Of a stretch of 64,000 nucleotides of DNA, positions 16,319 through 24,829 are shown in pieces. The position numbers and the translations under genes were made by a program. Below the pieces are notes generated by a model. It was not told the DNA's origin and ran no database searches. It worked only from the letters and a program-made list of their open reading frames with translations. The DNA is from Bradyrhizobium arachidis (GTDB lineage: Bacteria; Pseudomonadota; Alphaproteobacteria; Rhizobiales; Xanthobacteraceae). The stretch lies in contig NZ_CP030050.1 of the NCBI RefSeq assembly GCF_015291705.1, forward strand, positions 9,549,001 through 9,613,000, written 5' to 3'. Every line of letters starts with the position of its first letter. The first letter of the stretch is position 1.

Positions 16319-16895
16319 AAGCATCCCGGCGCTGTCGCGGCGGTCGGTCCTGATGGCCGCGGCAGCCTCTCTCGCTGTCCCGCGCGCAAGTGGCGCGCAG
16401 GACAGCTGGCCGCCGGTGTTCGAGGCCGGCCGCAGCCAATTCACCGTGGTGCGGCCGCGCGCGGTGATGCCGCAGCTGAAGCTCCAGGATCTGCGCGGCA
16501 AGGACGTCGCCGTGGCTGCCAAGCCGGGCCGCATCACATTGGTGAACTTCTGGGCGACCTGGTGCCCGGCCTGCAAGCTCGATCTGCCCATGCTCGCAAG
16601 CCTCGCCGGATCGCGGCCCGACCGGCTCGACGTGGTCGCGATCTGCACCGATACCAAAGACCTGCGCAAGATCCGCAGCTTTCTCGGCGGCCTCGCCGTG
16701 CAGAACCTCGCCTGTTATGTCGACACCTATGACGCCGCGGCTGAAGCCTCGCGCGCGATGTTCTCACTCGTCGGGATGCCCATCACCTATCTGGTCGGAA
16801 CGGGCGGTCGCATCGAAGGCTATATCGCTGGGGCGCCCGACTGGCTCTCGCCAGCCGGCACGCGGCTGCTGCAATTCTATCGCGAGCAGGGTTAG
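16311..16895 (+). CDS. TlpA-like periplasmic thioredoxin
   Basis: 194 residues. Signal region MRRSIPALSRRSVLMAAAASLAV (Tat-like RR). Thioredoxin fold with NFWATWCPACKLDLPML: redox cysteines Cys85 and Cys88, and the cis-proline loop VGMPITYLV. It would reduce periplasmic disulfides. Translationally coupled to the DsrE gene. The WCPAC centre fits reducing TlpA/ResA-like proteins. Confidence 0.88.
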   Translation: MRRSIPALSRRSVLMAAAASLAVPRASGAQDSWPPVFEAGRSQFTVVRPRAVMPQLKLQDLRGKDVAVAAKPGRITLVNFWATWCPACKLDLPMLASLAGSRPDRLDVVAICTDTKDLRKIRSFLGGLAVQNLACYVDTYDAAAEASRAMFSLVGMPITYLVGTGGRIEGYIAGAPDWLSPAGTRLLQFYREQG

Positions 16896-16902
16896 TGCCG
16901 TC

Positions 16903-18042
16903 TCAGTTCGGGTGCCACCAGCGGCCGCCGATGACGACGCCTTCCGAGACGATCTTGCGGTCGCCGATCAGATGCTCGCCGACGACGTCCTCATAGTCGA
17001 ACTGGCCCTGCCTGACCGAAATCAGCGTGGCGTCGCCGACACTGCCCGGCTTGAGGCTGCCGAGCTCGGGCCGCCGCAACGCCATCGCCGCATTCACCGT
17101 CGAGGCCTCGACCACATCCGACAGCTCCATGCCCATGCACAGGAACTTCGACATGGTCGTGACCTGGTCGAAGGCCGGGCCGTCGATGCAGAGCTGATGG
17201 ATGTCTGAGGAGATCGTGTCCGGATAGAAGCCGTTGGCGAGCATGGCGCGCGCGGTCTTGAACGCGAACGAGCCCTTGCCGTGGCCGATATCAAACAGCA
17301 CGCCGCGCTCGCGCGCGTCCAGCACGGCCTTCTTCACCGTGCCCTGCGCCGTCGCCGGCGTATTGGGGAACGGACGGAACGCGTGGGTCAGCACGTCGCC
17401 GGGACGCAGGCGGGCGAGCACGTCCTCATAGCTCGGCGGCGGATGGTCGATATGCGCCATCAGCGGCATGCCGACCTCGTTGGCGACCTCCAGCGCGATG
17501 TCGAGCGGCACCGCGCCTGACGTGCCTGAGGAATGCAGGCCGACGCGGACCTTGATGCCGACGATGAGATCGCGGTTGGCATCGGCGACCTTGGCCGCCT
17601 CGATCGGATTCATCAGCCGCAGCTCCTCGCTCTCGCCCACCATGATCCGGTGCGAGAAGCCGAAGATGCCGGCATGGGAGACGTGCAGATAAGCGAGGAT
17701 GCGGACCTGGCTCGGCTCGATCACATGCTTGCGGAAGCCTGCGAAATTGCCCGGCCCGGCGCTGCCGGTGTCCACCGCCGTGGTTACGCCGGAGAGGCGG
17801 CAAAATTCCTCGGCATCGATGCCGAGCGAGGTGCCGCCCCAATAGACATGGGTGTGGAGATCGATCAGTCCCGGCGTGACGATGAACCGCGAGACGTCGC
17901 GCACATCGGTGCCCGGATCCGCCTTGAGCCCGCTGCCGATCGCGGCGACCTTGCCGCCCGAAAATGCGACATCCGTCACGGCGTCAAGCTTTTGGGAAGG
18001 GTCGATCACCCGCCCACCGCGCAGGATCAGGTCGAAAGGCAT
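16903..18042 (-). CDS. Amidohydrolase/deacetylase family metalloenzyme
   Basis: 379 residues of the dihydroorotase-like amidohydrolase superfamily. The binuclear metal set is complete: His63 and His65 in DLHTHVYWG, Lys164 in GIKVR (bridging carbamate), His197 in MAHIDH, His220 in LTHAF, Asp280 in SSDIHQ. Members hydrolyse N-acyl amino acids or cyclic imides; the substrate here is not known. The N- and C-terminal beta sandwich is present (LILRGGRVIDP; PGSVGDATLISV). It ends 7 bases from the convergent TlpA gene. Confidence 0.88.
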   Translation of the reverse strand: MPFDLILRGGRVIDPSQKLDAVTDVAFSGGKVAAIGSGLKADPGTDVRDVSRFIVTPGLIDLHTHVYWGGTSLGIDAEEFCRLSGVTTAVDTGSAGPGNFAGFRKHVIEPSQVRILAYLHVSHAGIFGFSHRIMVGESEELRLMNPIEAAKVADANRDLIVGIKVRVGLHSSGTSGAVPLDIALEVANEVGMPLMAHIDHPPPSYEDVLARLRPGDVLTHAFRPFPNTPATAQGTVKKAVLDARERGVLFDIGHGKGSFAFKTARAMLANGFYPDTISSDIHQLCIDGPAFDQVTTMSKFLCMGMELSDVVEASTVNAAMALRRPELGSLKPGSVGDATLISVRQGQFDYEDVVGEHLIGDRKIVSEGVVIGGRWWHPN

Positions 18043-18229
18043 TCTGGTCTCCGGATGTAGCAGTGAGGCGGCTGACCATCCGTCAGCCGAAAAGGAAGGA
18101 AGACCCGACTTCTAGCAATTTTTGCGCCGGAGTCCTTGGCAAACGGAGACGATGCCCATGACAAAATGGCGATCCCGAGAAGAGCTGCGGCATCGGACGC
18201 CGTTTCTCCCCGGGATCGCCTCGATACGG

Positions 18230-19690
18230 CTATTCGGAGCGGACCGTGGCGAGGCGCTCCAGCGCCTTGCGGACACCGGCGCCGTAGGCCGGATCGGCCT
18301 TGGTGCAGTTCGCGATATGCCGCTCCTGGATGTGGACCGCGGCACCGCCGACGGCGCGTGCCGTGTTGTCGAACAGGACCTGCCGCTGCGTCGCGTTCAT
18401 CTTGCGGAACAGATCGCCGGGCTGCTGATAGTGGTCGTCATCGACGCGGTGATCCCAATGGGCGGCCGCGCCGTCGATCTCCAGCGGCGGCTCGTTGAGA
18501 TCGGGCTGGTCGGTCCATTCGCCATGGCTGTTCGGGAAATAGGTCGGCGTCCGCCCGAGATTGCCGTCCGTCCGCATGGCGCCATCGCGGTGGTAGCTGT
18601 GATACGGACATTTCGGGGCATTGACCGGAATGAGGTGATGGTTGACGCCGAGCCGATAGCGCGCCGCATCGCCATAAGAGAACAGGCGCGCCTGCAGCAT
18701 CTTGTCAGGCGAGAAGCTGATGCCGGGCACGACATGGGCGGGCGAGAACGAGACCTGCTCGACCTCGGCGAAGACGTTCTCCGGATTGCGGTTCAACTCG
18801 AAATAGCCGACCTCGATCAGTGGAAAGCTCGCCTTGGGCCAGACCTTGGTCAGGTCGAACGGGTTGAACGGAAACGCCAGGGCTTCCTTGTCGGTCATAA
18901 CCTGGACGAACAGGGTCCAGCGCGGGAATTCGCCGCGGTCGATGCTGCCGAACAAATCGCGTTGATGCGACTCGCGGTCCTTGCCGACCAGCGTCTCGGC
19001 CTCGGCGTCCGTCAGGTTCGCGATGCCCTGCTGGGTGCGGAAGTGAAACTTGACCCAGGTCCGTTCGTTGGCAGCGTTGATGAAGCTGTAGGTGTGGCTG
19101 CCAAAGCCATGCATGTGGCGATAGCTCTTCGGAATGCCGCGCTCGCTCATGACGATGGTAACCTGATGCAGCGCCTCCGGCAGCAGCGTCCAGAAATCCC
19201 AATTGTTGTCGGCGCTGCGCATGCCGGTGCGCGGGTCGCGCTTGATCGCGTGATTGAGGTCGGGGAAGCGCAGGGGATCGCGGAAGAAGAACACCGGGGT
19301 GTTGTTGCCCACCATGTCCCAATTGCCTTCCTCGGTGTAGAACTTTAGCGCAAAGCCACGGATGTCGCGCTCGGCGTCGGCCGCACCGCGCTCGCCGGCC
19401 ACGGTCGAGAACCTTGCGAACATCGGCGTCTGCTTGCCGATTTGCGAGAAGATCTTCGCCTTGGTGTAGCGAGTGATGTCATGGGTCACCGTGAAGGTGC
19501 CGAAGGCGCCGGAGCCCTTGGCATGCATCCGCCGCTCCGGAATCACCTCGCGATCGAAATGGGCCAGCTTCTCGATCAGCCAGACGTCCTGGAGAAGCGC
19601 GGGGCCGCGGCGGCCCGCGGTCATGATGTTCAGATTGTCGCTGACGGGTGCGCCCGTCGCATGGGTCAAACGTTTCGGTTCATCGGTCAT
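18230..19690 (-). CDS. katA: Catalase (small-subunit haem type)
   Basis: 486 residues, clade 3 length. It dismutates H2O2. Distal histidine His56 in [15 protein letters not shown], the catalytic asparagine in [12 protein letters not shown], and the haem-ligand tyrosine in [14 protein letters not shown] are all present; [13 protein letters not shown] is also typical. It lacks an export signal, so it is cytoplasmic. It is a single gene with the HD-domain and GlxA genes upstream on the left-facing side. Confidence 0.96.
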   Translation of the reverse strand: MTDEPKRLTHATGAPVSDNLNIMTAGRRGPALLQDVWLIEKLAHFDREVIPERRMHAKGSGAFGTFTVTHDITRYTKAKIFSQIGKQTPMFARFSTVAGERGAADAERDIRGFALKFYTEEGNWDMVGNNTPVFFFRDPLRFPDLNHAIKRDPRTGMRSADNNWDFWTLLPEALHQVTIVMSERGIPKSYRHMHGFGSHTYSFINAANERTWVKFHFRTQQGIANLTDAEAETLVGKDRESHQRDLFGSIDRGEFPRWTLFVQVMTDKEALAFPFNPFDLTKVWPKASFPLIEVGYFELNRNPENVFAEVEQVSFSPAHVVPGISFSPDKMLQARLFSYGDAARYRLGVNHHLIPVNAPKCPYHSYHRDGAMRTDGNLGRTPTYFPNSHGEWTDQPDLNEPPLEIDGAAAHWDHRVDDDHYQQPGDLFRKMNATQRQVLFDNTARAVGGAAVHIQERHIANCTKADPAYGAGVRKALERLATVRSE

Positions 19691-19805
19691 GGGATGGTCC
19701 TGGATATGGGGCTATTGGCTATGGCTGCCCGCGCGCGAAGTCTCACGATCGCACGTGTTCACGCCTGTCGGTTTCGAGATCGCACCTTGGTTGCGGAAAC
19801 GCTGG

Positions 19806-20447
19806 TCAACCGTGCCAGTGCGAGCCGCGGATGACGCTGCAGAAATTGCCGCGATGGAAATGCGGCTCCTTGTCGGCGATGACATCAGCCTTGACGTTGC
19901 CGAACGTCGTGTCCGGCCTGTACTTGATGCCGTCGTAGAACGCCTGGATGATGTCTTCCTTGAAGTACGGCGTTCGTGGAAACGCCTTCACCACCGCCTC
20001 GCGTTCCGCGTCGGAATAGTCCTTGTAGGTGAGGCCGAGGACATCCATCTCGACACCGGCGGTCACCAGCGCGACGACGGGATGCATGTGTTGCGGCACG
20101 CCCGGCGTGGTGTGCAGCGCGATCGCGGTCCAGACTGTGTAGGCGTCCGCTTCGGAGATGCCCTGGCTGCGCAGGAAGTTACGGGCGGCGTGCGCGCCGT
20201 CGACTTCGAAGCGTTCATGCTTGCTGCCATGGCCCGGCATCAGCCCGATGTCGTGAAACATCGCGCCGGCATAGAGCAGCTCGCGGTCGAACTTGAGCCC
20301 GCGGCGGATGCCGGCCAGCGCGCCGAAATGATAAACGCGGCTGGAATGGTTGAAGAGCAGCTCCGTTTCGTTATCGCGGATGTACTCGGTGATGGCGCGC
20401 GCCAACCTGCTGTCGGGAATGGCGGCGGCCTCGGTGATCTCTTGCAT
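19806..20447 (-). CDS. HD-domain phosphohydrolase-like protein (cyanamide hydratase-like)
   Basis: 213 residues. HD metal site: His34 in LFNHSSRVYHFG and His65-Asp66 in GAMFHDIGLMPGHG. The LFNHSxRVY pattern and following KHERFEVDGAHAAR match the group that includes cyanamide hydratase and HD-type hydrolases of small molecules rather than nucleotidases. I start at MQEIT, preceded by GGAGA; an ATG 12 codons upstream is possible. It is divergent from a GlxA-type regulator with a 15-base perfect operator-like palindrome between them. Confidence 0.82.
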   Translation of the reverse strand: MQEITEAAAIPDSRLARAITEYIRDNETELLFNHSSRVYHFGALAGIRRGLKFDRELLYAGAMFHDIGLMPGHGSKHERFEVDGAHAARNFLRSQGISEADAYTVWTAIALHTTPGVPQHMHPVVALVTAGVEMDVLGLTYKDYSDAEREAVVKAFPRTPYFKEDIIQAFYDGIKYRPDTTFGNVKADVIADKEPHFHRGNFCSVIRGSHWHG

Positions 20448-20508
20448 GACGGTCTCCTGAAAATCTCGGGTCGCCGGCAACATAAATCTGGGCTATCCTG
20501 TCCTCAAT

Positions 20509-20523
20509 CGACGTAATACGTCG
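20509..20523. promoter_or_regulatory. Palindromic operator between HD-domain and GlxA genes
   Basis: CGACGTA-A-TACGTCG: two perfect 7-base arms around one base, 12 bases before the GlxA start and about 60 before the HD gene. Probable binding site of the GlxA-type regulator or another dimeric regulator; binding is inferred. Confidence 0.5.
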
Positions 20524-20534
20524 AAAACGGACAA

Positions 20535-21536
20535 ATGCCGACCGAGGCGGACATGAGCGCAAAGCCGAAACCGAGGACTGTCGTGATCGTGGCGCTGCCG
20601 GGCGTGCAGCTGCTCGACGTCGCGGGCCCTCTCGACGTTTTCGCCGAGGCGAATTTGCAGGCTGGCTATGAAGCCTATGCGCTGCTGGTCGCGGCAGCGG
20701 AGCCGGGCCCAGTCCACAGCTCCTCGGGGGTCCGGCTGATGCCTGACCGCATCATCGATCGCGGCTTCCAGGAGAGCATCGACACCTTGTTGATCGCGGG
20801 ATGCCCGAACGCCGCCGATGTGCCGGCCGATGGCTTGGTGATCGATTGGCTTCGCCGGCGGGCGGCCAGGGTAAGGCGCTTCGGGTCGGTCTGCTCGGGC
20901 GCCTTCTTCCTTGCCGCAGCGGGCCTGCTCGATGGCAAACGAGTCACGACGCATTGGGCGGTGGCAGACCGGCTCGCCGAAAAATTCCCGTCGGTCAGAG
21001 TGGACAAGGACGCGATCTACGTCACCGACGGCAGGCTCCGCACCGCCGCCGGCGTCACCGCGGGACTCGATCTCGCACTCGCGCTTGTCGAGGAAGACCT
21101 CGGCCGCGAGATCGCGATGAAGGTTGCGAGCCAGCTCGTGATGTTCTTCAAGCGCCCGGGCGGGCAAATGCAATTCACCCGCAAGGGCGAGACTGTCCCC
21201 GCCGGTCGCGCCGCGCTGCAGGAGCTGCAGCGCTGGGTCGCCGCCAATCCCGGACTCGACCACAGCGTCGCGAGCCTCGCGGCGCGCATGGAATTAAGTC
21301 CGCGTCACTTCGCGCGGCTGTTCCGCGCCGAAGTCGGCATCACGCCCGCGACCTGGGTCGAGGAAGCCCGCGTCAACGCGGCGAGGCGCCTGCTGGAGCT
21401 CGGCAACGAAGCGCCCAAGCAGGTGGCCCTGCATTGCGGCTTTGCCGACGCGGACACCTTGCGCCGCGCATTCGTGCGCCATGTCGGCGTGACACCCGCC
21501 GAATACCGCAAGCGCTTTGCGCGGATCGTGGCTTGA
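20535..21536 (+). CDS. GlxA family transcriptional regulator (DJ-1/PfpI plus AraC HTH)
   Basis: 333 residues (or 327 from the second ATG). The N-terminal ~200 residues are a class I glutamine amidotransferase-like domain: VVIVALPGVQLLDVAGPLDVF and FGSVCSGAFFLAAAGLLDG with the elbow cysteine retained, then VTTHWAVADRLAEKFP. The C-terminal ~100 residues are an AraC HTH pair (ARMELSPRHFARLFRAEVG; ALHCGFADADTLRRAFVRHVG). The amidase-like domain senses amides or amines in known members. It likely controls the divergent HD-domain hydrolase. Confidence 0.93.
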   Translation: MPTEADMSAKPKPRTVVIVALPGVQLLDVAGPLDVFAEANLQAGYEAYALLVAAAEPGPVHSSSGVRLMPDRIIDRGFQESIDTLLIAGCPNAADVPADGLVIDWLRRRAARVRRFGSVCSGAFFLAAAGLLDGKRVTTHWAVADRLAEKFPSVRVDKDAIYVTDGRLRTAAGVTAGLDLALALVEEDLGREIAMKVASQLVMFFKRPGGQMQFTRKGETVPAGRAALQELQRWVAANPGLDHSVASLAARMELSPRHFARLFRAEVGITPATWVEEARVNAARRLLELGNEAPKQVALHCGFADADTLRRAFVRHVGVTPAEYRKRFARIVA

Positions 21537-21594
21537 CGTGAGAACAGCCCGATCGCGGTAGCCGACAGACAAATGCGTTGGCGATCAGCGAGAA

Positions 21595-21671
<77 letters not shown>

Positions 21672-21903
21672 GCGTTGAAGTTGTTGGCGAATTCTACGAG
21701 CATCAGATCTTGCTCCGAATTCGCCGCTTCACACGCCAATCTCTAATGAAAGAGCAGCCGCACATCAAGCGAACGCTTGCGGCAGCGAGGCCGGAACCAT
21801 GCCGGACGCCGGCTGTCCGGTGTCCTCTCGCCTGAAGCTGCCGCTTCCAGGCGACCTATCAGCGCACCCGCCCCGGTTGCCGGCCGGACCTGCCCCCGTG
21901 CGG

Positions 21904-22485
21904 TCAATTTGAGCTTGACGCATCCTCGATTGCGTCAAAAATCCAACCGTGACATTGGCCGCTGTTGTTGTCCGTGCCAACCGCGCGCAGCTGGCGCTGT
22001 TGTCCGGGGGGCAGCTGCAAGATTGCGACGGTGCCGAGCGCTGGGAAAAAAGCGCCGTCCCGAACGTGGGACGGCAGTTCAGGGAGGATCATGAAGAGTG
22101 ACGTCTCTGGCAGGTCGATCGTGCGCTGCGCATAGACGCGGCTTCCGGGACTGCCATCCGCGCCAAGCGCGGTGATCATCAGAAGGTCGCCGCGCAGCTC
22201 GACAAGAATGATCTCCTCGTGAGTTTTACTTGTCGGAACGTGCGGAGCGTCGCAGGTTGAGAAACGAAGTTTGTTCTTCATTCGGATTGAGAAGTCGACC
22301 ATTCCGTTGCCCCGGCTGACTGGCTGGAATTGAAAGTGATTGCAGGGGCTGGCGGGTAAACTTTCCGGGCGATGTCCCGGTGCCGAAATATCTAGCTCTA
22401 GGTATCCCACCGTTGCCTCTTGGTGCTGTTGCATCCTGTTGGCCGGAATAAGGCTTGCGTGTGAGAGGATCGTGAAGGGCCTCAT
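21904..22485 (-). CDS. Hypothetical protein, divergent from haem peroxidase
   Basis: 193 residues from the first ATG, 176 from an internal one (MQQHQEA). No family recognised. It has alternating hydrophobic and charged segments that suggest a beta-rich soluble domain (EEIILVELRGDLLMITAL; SLFMILPEL; LGTVAILQLPPG). No signal peptide or membrane segment. It shares a 77-base divergent region, holding a perfect 7-base-arm palindrome, with the haem peroxidase, so joint regulation is possible. The 230 bases between it and the tRNA hold nothing I recognise. Confidence 0.5.
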   Translation of the reverse strand: MRPFTILSHASLIPANRMQQHQEATVGYLELDISAPGHRPESLPASPCNHFQFQPVSRGNGMVDFSIRMKNKLRFSTCDAPHVPTSKTHEEIILVELRGDLLMITALGADGSPGSRVYAQRTIDLPETSLFMILPELPSHVRDGAFFPALGTVAILQLPPGQQRQLRAVGTDNNSGQCHGWIFDAIEDASSSN

Positions 22486-22502
22486 CGCGACAACGAAAGA
22501 TC

Positions 22503-22517
22503 ATTTCACGGTGAAAT
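22503..22517. promoter_or_regulatory. Palindromic operator in peroxidase divergent region
   Basis: ATTTCAC-G-GTGAAAT, perfect 7-base arms around one base, placed between the hypothetical protein and the haem peroxidase. Likely a regulator binding site; which regulator is unknown. Confidence 0.5.
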
Positions 22518-22562
22518 AACGGGACCTATCCTTAAGATCGGCGAGGTAGATGCGAGGACGCC

Positions 22563-24290
22563 ATGGCATCACATGGGACCATTTCTTCTACGCAATTTCG
22601 CAGGACCGCCCATTTTCAGCCACGCTCGGGGGAGCCTGGGCAAGACCCCGGCGGCTTCTGCCACTTCATCTCGACGCCTACGGAGGACCAGCGCTTCACG
22701 CTTGGCGGCGAGCGATTTGACCCATCGGATCCCGATCAATGGGCGCGGGCCGAGAGCCTGATGAAAAGGCTCGCGCATCTGATCAGGTTCAATCCGGACG
22801 AGAATAAAGCGAGGCCAAATCCCAACCTGCCGAGCGGCTACACCTACTTCCTGCAGATGGTCGCGCACGACCTCGTGCACAGTGCGATCTCGACCTCGCT
22901 CGGCGAGGGGCAGACGGCCGGGCTCAGCAACGTACGAAATGCCCCGTTACGCCTCGAGACCGTCTACGGCGGCGGACCGACCGAATGCCCGCACGCCTAT
23001 GAGGCCGCCCCGGTCGCATTCCGCAGCAAGCTCCGGCTGGGCAATTCCCGGATCGACCGGGACGATCAGGACCATCGCGGCCCGAGAAAGGACATCGCGC
23101 GCGGCACGACGAGCAGTGCCGCCCAGCTTGCCCGAACGGCGAGCTATCCCGAAGCCCTGATCGCCGATCCGCGCAACGATTCCCATGCGATCATCTCGCA
23201 GATCGTGGTTCTCTTCCACGAACTGCACAATTGCATCGTGGATGAACTGGTGCGAGGGGGTAATCTGCTCCCCACGGCCAATCCGTTCGCTGACGCGCAA
23301 CGACTGTTCACGACCGCACGGACTGCCTGCGTTCTGATCTACCGGAATCTGATCCGTCAGGACCTGCTTCCGCGCATTCTGCATCAGGACGTCTGGCAGG
23401 CTTACACCACCGATCAGAAACCGTCCTCCTCGCTCGACGGCGGCGAATGGCGGGCTCCACTCGAGTTCACCAACGGGTTCTTCCGTTTCGGCCATTCCAT
23501 GATCCGGCCGATCTATCGCTTCAACGGCGGCCCGGGCAACGCCTTCACCATCGAGCAGATCCTGGCGCGCACCTCCGACAAGTCGCCCTCCGACGTTCCT
23601 CTGGAAACCGCATGGCTGGTGAATTGGGATCTGTTCTTCACCAGCGACCCCAATGCCGGAAACGTCAGCATCCGGATCGGCCCATGGTCTCAGGTCGGTA
23701 TCGGGGAGGAGGTCCCCGGCGAAGGCGATCTGATCGCGCGCGACCTCCTGAGCTCCATTGCGATCCAGCCCTGGTCGATCGGGCCTCTCGTCGACCGCCT
23801 CAGGACCACGCACGGATCGCTGCTCGACAAGTCTGAATTGCTGGCCGGAAAGATCGGTTCGCGGCCATGGGCTGCGCGCATCTCCGAATGGTTGGCCAAG
23901 CGATCGGACGCGACCTTCGGCTCCTTCAACAAGCTTTCGGAGAAGGAAATCAAGACACTCGCGAACGATCCGCCGATCCCGCTGTTCGTCCGCTTCGAGG
24001 CAGGACTCGACTCCGGCAACCAGGGCGAACGCCTGGGTATCCTGGGCTCGATCGTCGTCGCCGACGTGATCTGCGGTGTCTTGCAGTCCGATCGGCTGCT
24101 GCCAGACAATCCCGCAGGCGGGTTGCAGAGCGAGCTCGCGTCCTTGTCGGCGGCAACGCTCGGCAAGGCCGGGAACGGTCAAGCCAACATCTTCGCATTC
24201 CTGGCGGACATCGAGAGCCCCGGGCCAAAGATCAGCCTGACCACCGTTCGGCGGTTTCTCAACGACAGACAACGCGTCACCCAAGCATGA
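22563..24290 (+). CDS. Animal-type haem peroxidase (bacterial peroxicin-like)
   Basis: 575 residues, no signal peptide. It carries the animal haem peroxidase (An_peroxidase) landmarks: distal QMVAHD with Gln98 and His102, matching the QFxxHD motif; ADPRNDSH with an arginine at the catalytic position; the long helix IISQIVVLFHELHN; and the proximal histidine His311 in FTNGFFRFGHSMIRPIYR. Such enzymes oxidise halides or phenols with H2O2, or act as fatty-acid dioxygenases. The short length without extra domains fits the bacterial group. Followed after 29 bases by a small unrecognised gene, probably co-transcribed. Confidence 0.85.
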   Translation: MASHGTISSTQFRRTAHFQPRSGEPGQDPGGFCHFISTPTEDQRFTLGGERFDPSDPDQWARAESLMKRLAHLIRFNPDENKARPNPNLPSGYTYFLQMVAHDLVHSAISTSLGEGQTAGLSNVRNAPLRLETVYGGGPTECPHAYEAAPVAFRSKLRLGNSRIDRDDQDHRGPRKDIARGTTSSAAQLARTASYPEALIADPRNDSHAIISQIVVLFHELHNCIVDELVRGGNLLPTANPFADAQRLFTTARTACVLIYRNLIRQDLLPRILHQDVWQAYTTDQKPSSSLDGGEWRAPLEFTNGFFRFGHSMIRPIYRFNGGPGNAFTIEQILARTSDKSPSDVPLETAWLVNWDLFFTSDPNAGNVSIRIGPWSQVGIGEEVPGEGDLIARDLLSSIAIQPWSIGPLVDRLRTTHGSLLDKSELLAGKIGSRPWAARISEWLAKRSDATFGSFNKLSEKEIKTLANDPPIPLFVRFEAGLDSGNQGERLGILGSIVVADVICGVLQSDRLLPDNPAGGLQSELASLSAATLGKAGNGQANIFAFLADIESPGPKISLTTVRRFLNDRQRVTQA

Positions 24291-24319
24291 CAACCATGTA
24301 GCGTGAAAGGAGAGAAGCG

Positions 24320-24820
24320 ATGGCCTATCCGAGAATCAACGTCAGAAACATTCCAGGCAATCACGAGAATTGGGGCAAGCTGGTCAAGACCTGGTCCACC
24401 GGCAAGAACTACGTCCGCCATGTGATCACCGACAAGGATCCGTTTCCGGCTGACGTCGACCCCAAGAACGAATTTCCCAAGCCGAAGGACTTCCGCGAGT
24501 TCGTCGCGCAGGCCCAGGCTGCCGGTGTTCAGCTGTTCTTCGACGACGGCGAGCAAAATGCCGACGTCACGGGCAACGAAGGCCTGAAGCTCGAGATGAT
24601 CGACGTTCCGCTAGATACGCACTACGTGAAGCTCCCGCACCGCGACAGGATCGCGGAGTCCGAAGCTCGGCAGTTGGCCGGCCCGCCCTATCCGTTGCCG
24701 CTCTTCTACGAGCGCATCCACGGGACAAAGCCGCTGCCTGGAGAGACGAGCAGCCCGAGCCAGAAGGCGAGGCTCCACGCCGAGCGGGTCGGCGAATACA
24801 CCATCAATACCTGCGGCTGA
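24320..24820 (+). CDS. Unrecognised protein downstream of haem peroxidase
   Basis: 166 residues with a strong ribosome site (AAGGAGAG). No family recognised. Hydrophilic, proline-rich (FPKPKDFREF; GPPYPLPLFYERIHG; KPLPGETSSPSQ), one cysteine only, near the extreme C-terminus (NTCG). No signal or membrane segment. It is probably co-transcribed with the peroxidase and could be its partner or substrate. The facing operon encodes a YcaO-type enzyme, so a peptide-modification link is conceivable, but the size is large for a RiPP precursor. Confidence is in its being a gene, not in any role. Confidence 0.65.
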   Translation: MAYPRINVRNIPGNHENWGKLVKTWSTGKNYVRHVITDKDPFPADVDPKNEFPKPKDFREFVAQAQAAGVQLFFDDGEQNADVTGNEGLKLEMIDVPLDTHYVKLPHRDRIAESEARQLAGPPYPLPLFYERIHGTKPLPGETSSPSQKARLHAERVGEYTINTCG

Positions 24821-24829
24821 GGACCGCGC

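Noticed and set aside
16717..18060. Plus-strand frames opposite the amidohydrolase
   Set aside because: The minus-strand protein has a full binuclear metal site; the plus frames are shadows.
18122..19348. A 408-codon open frame on the plus strand opposite the catalase gene
   Set aside because: Catalase on the minus strand has every catalytic residue; the opposite frame is Arg/Asp/Gly-rich and results from high GC third positions.
22947..24293. A 448-codon open frame opposite the haem peroxidase
   Set aside because: No domain pattern, composition of an antisense shadow; the peroxidase motifs are on the other strand.
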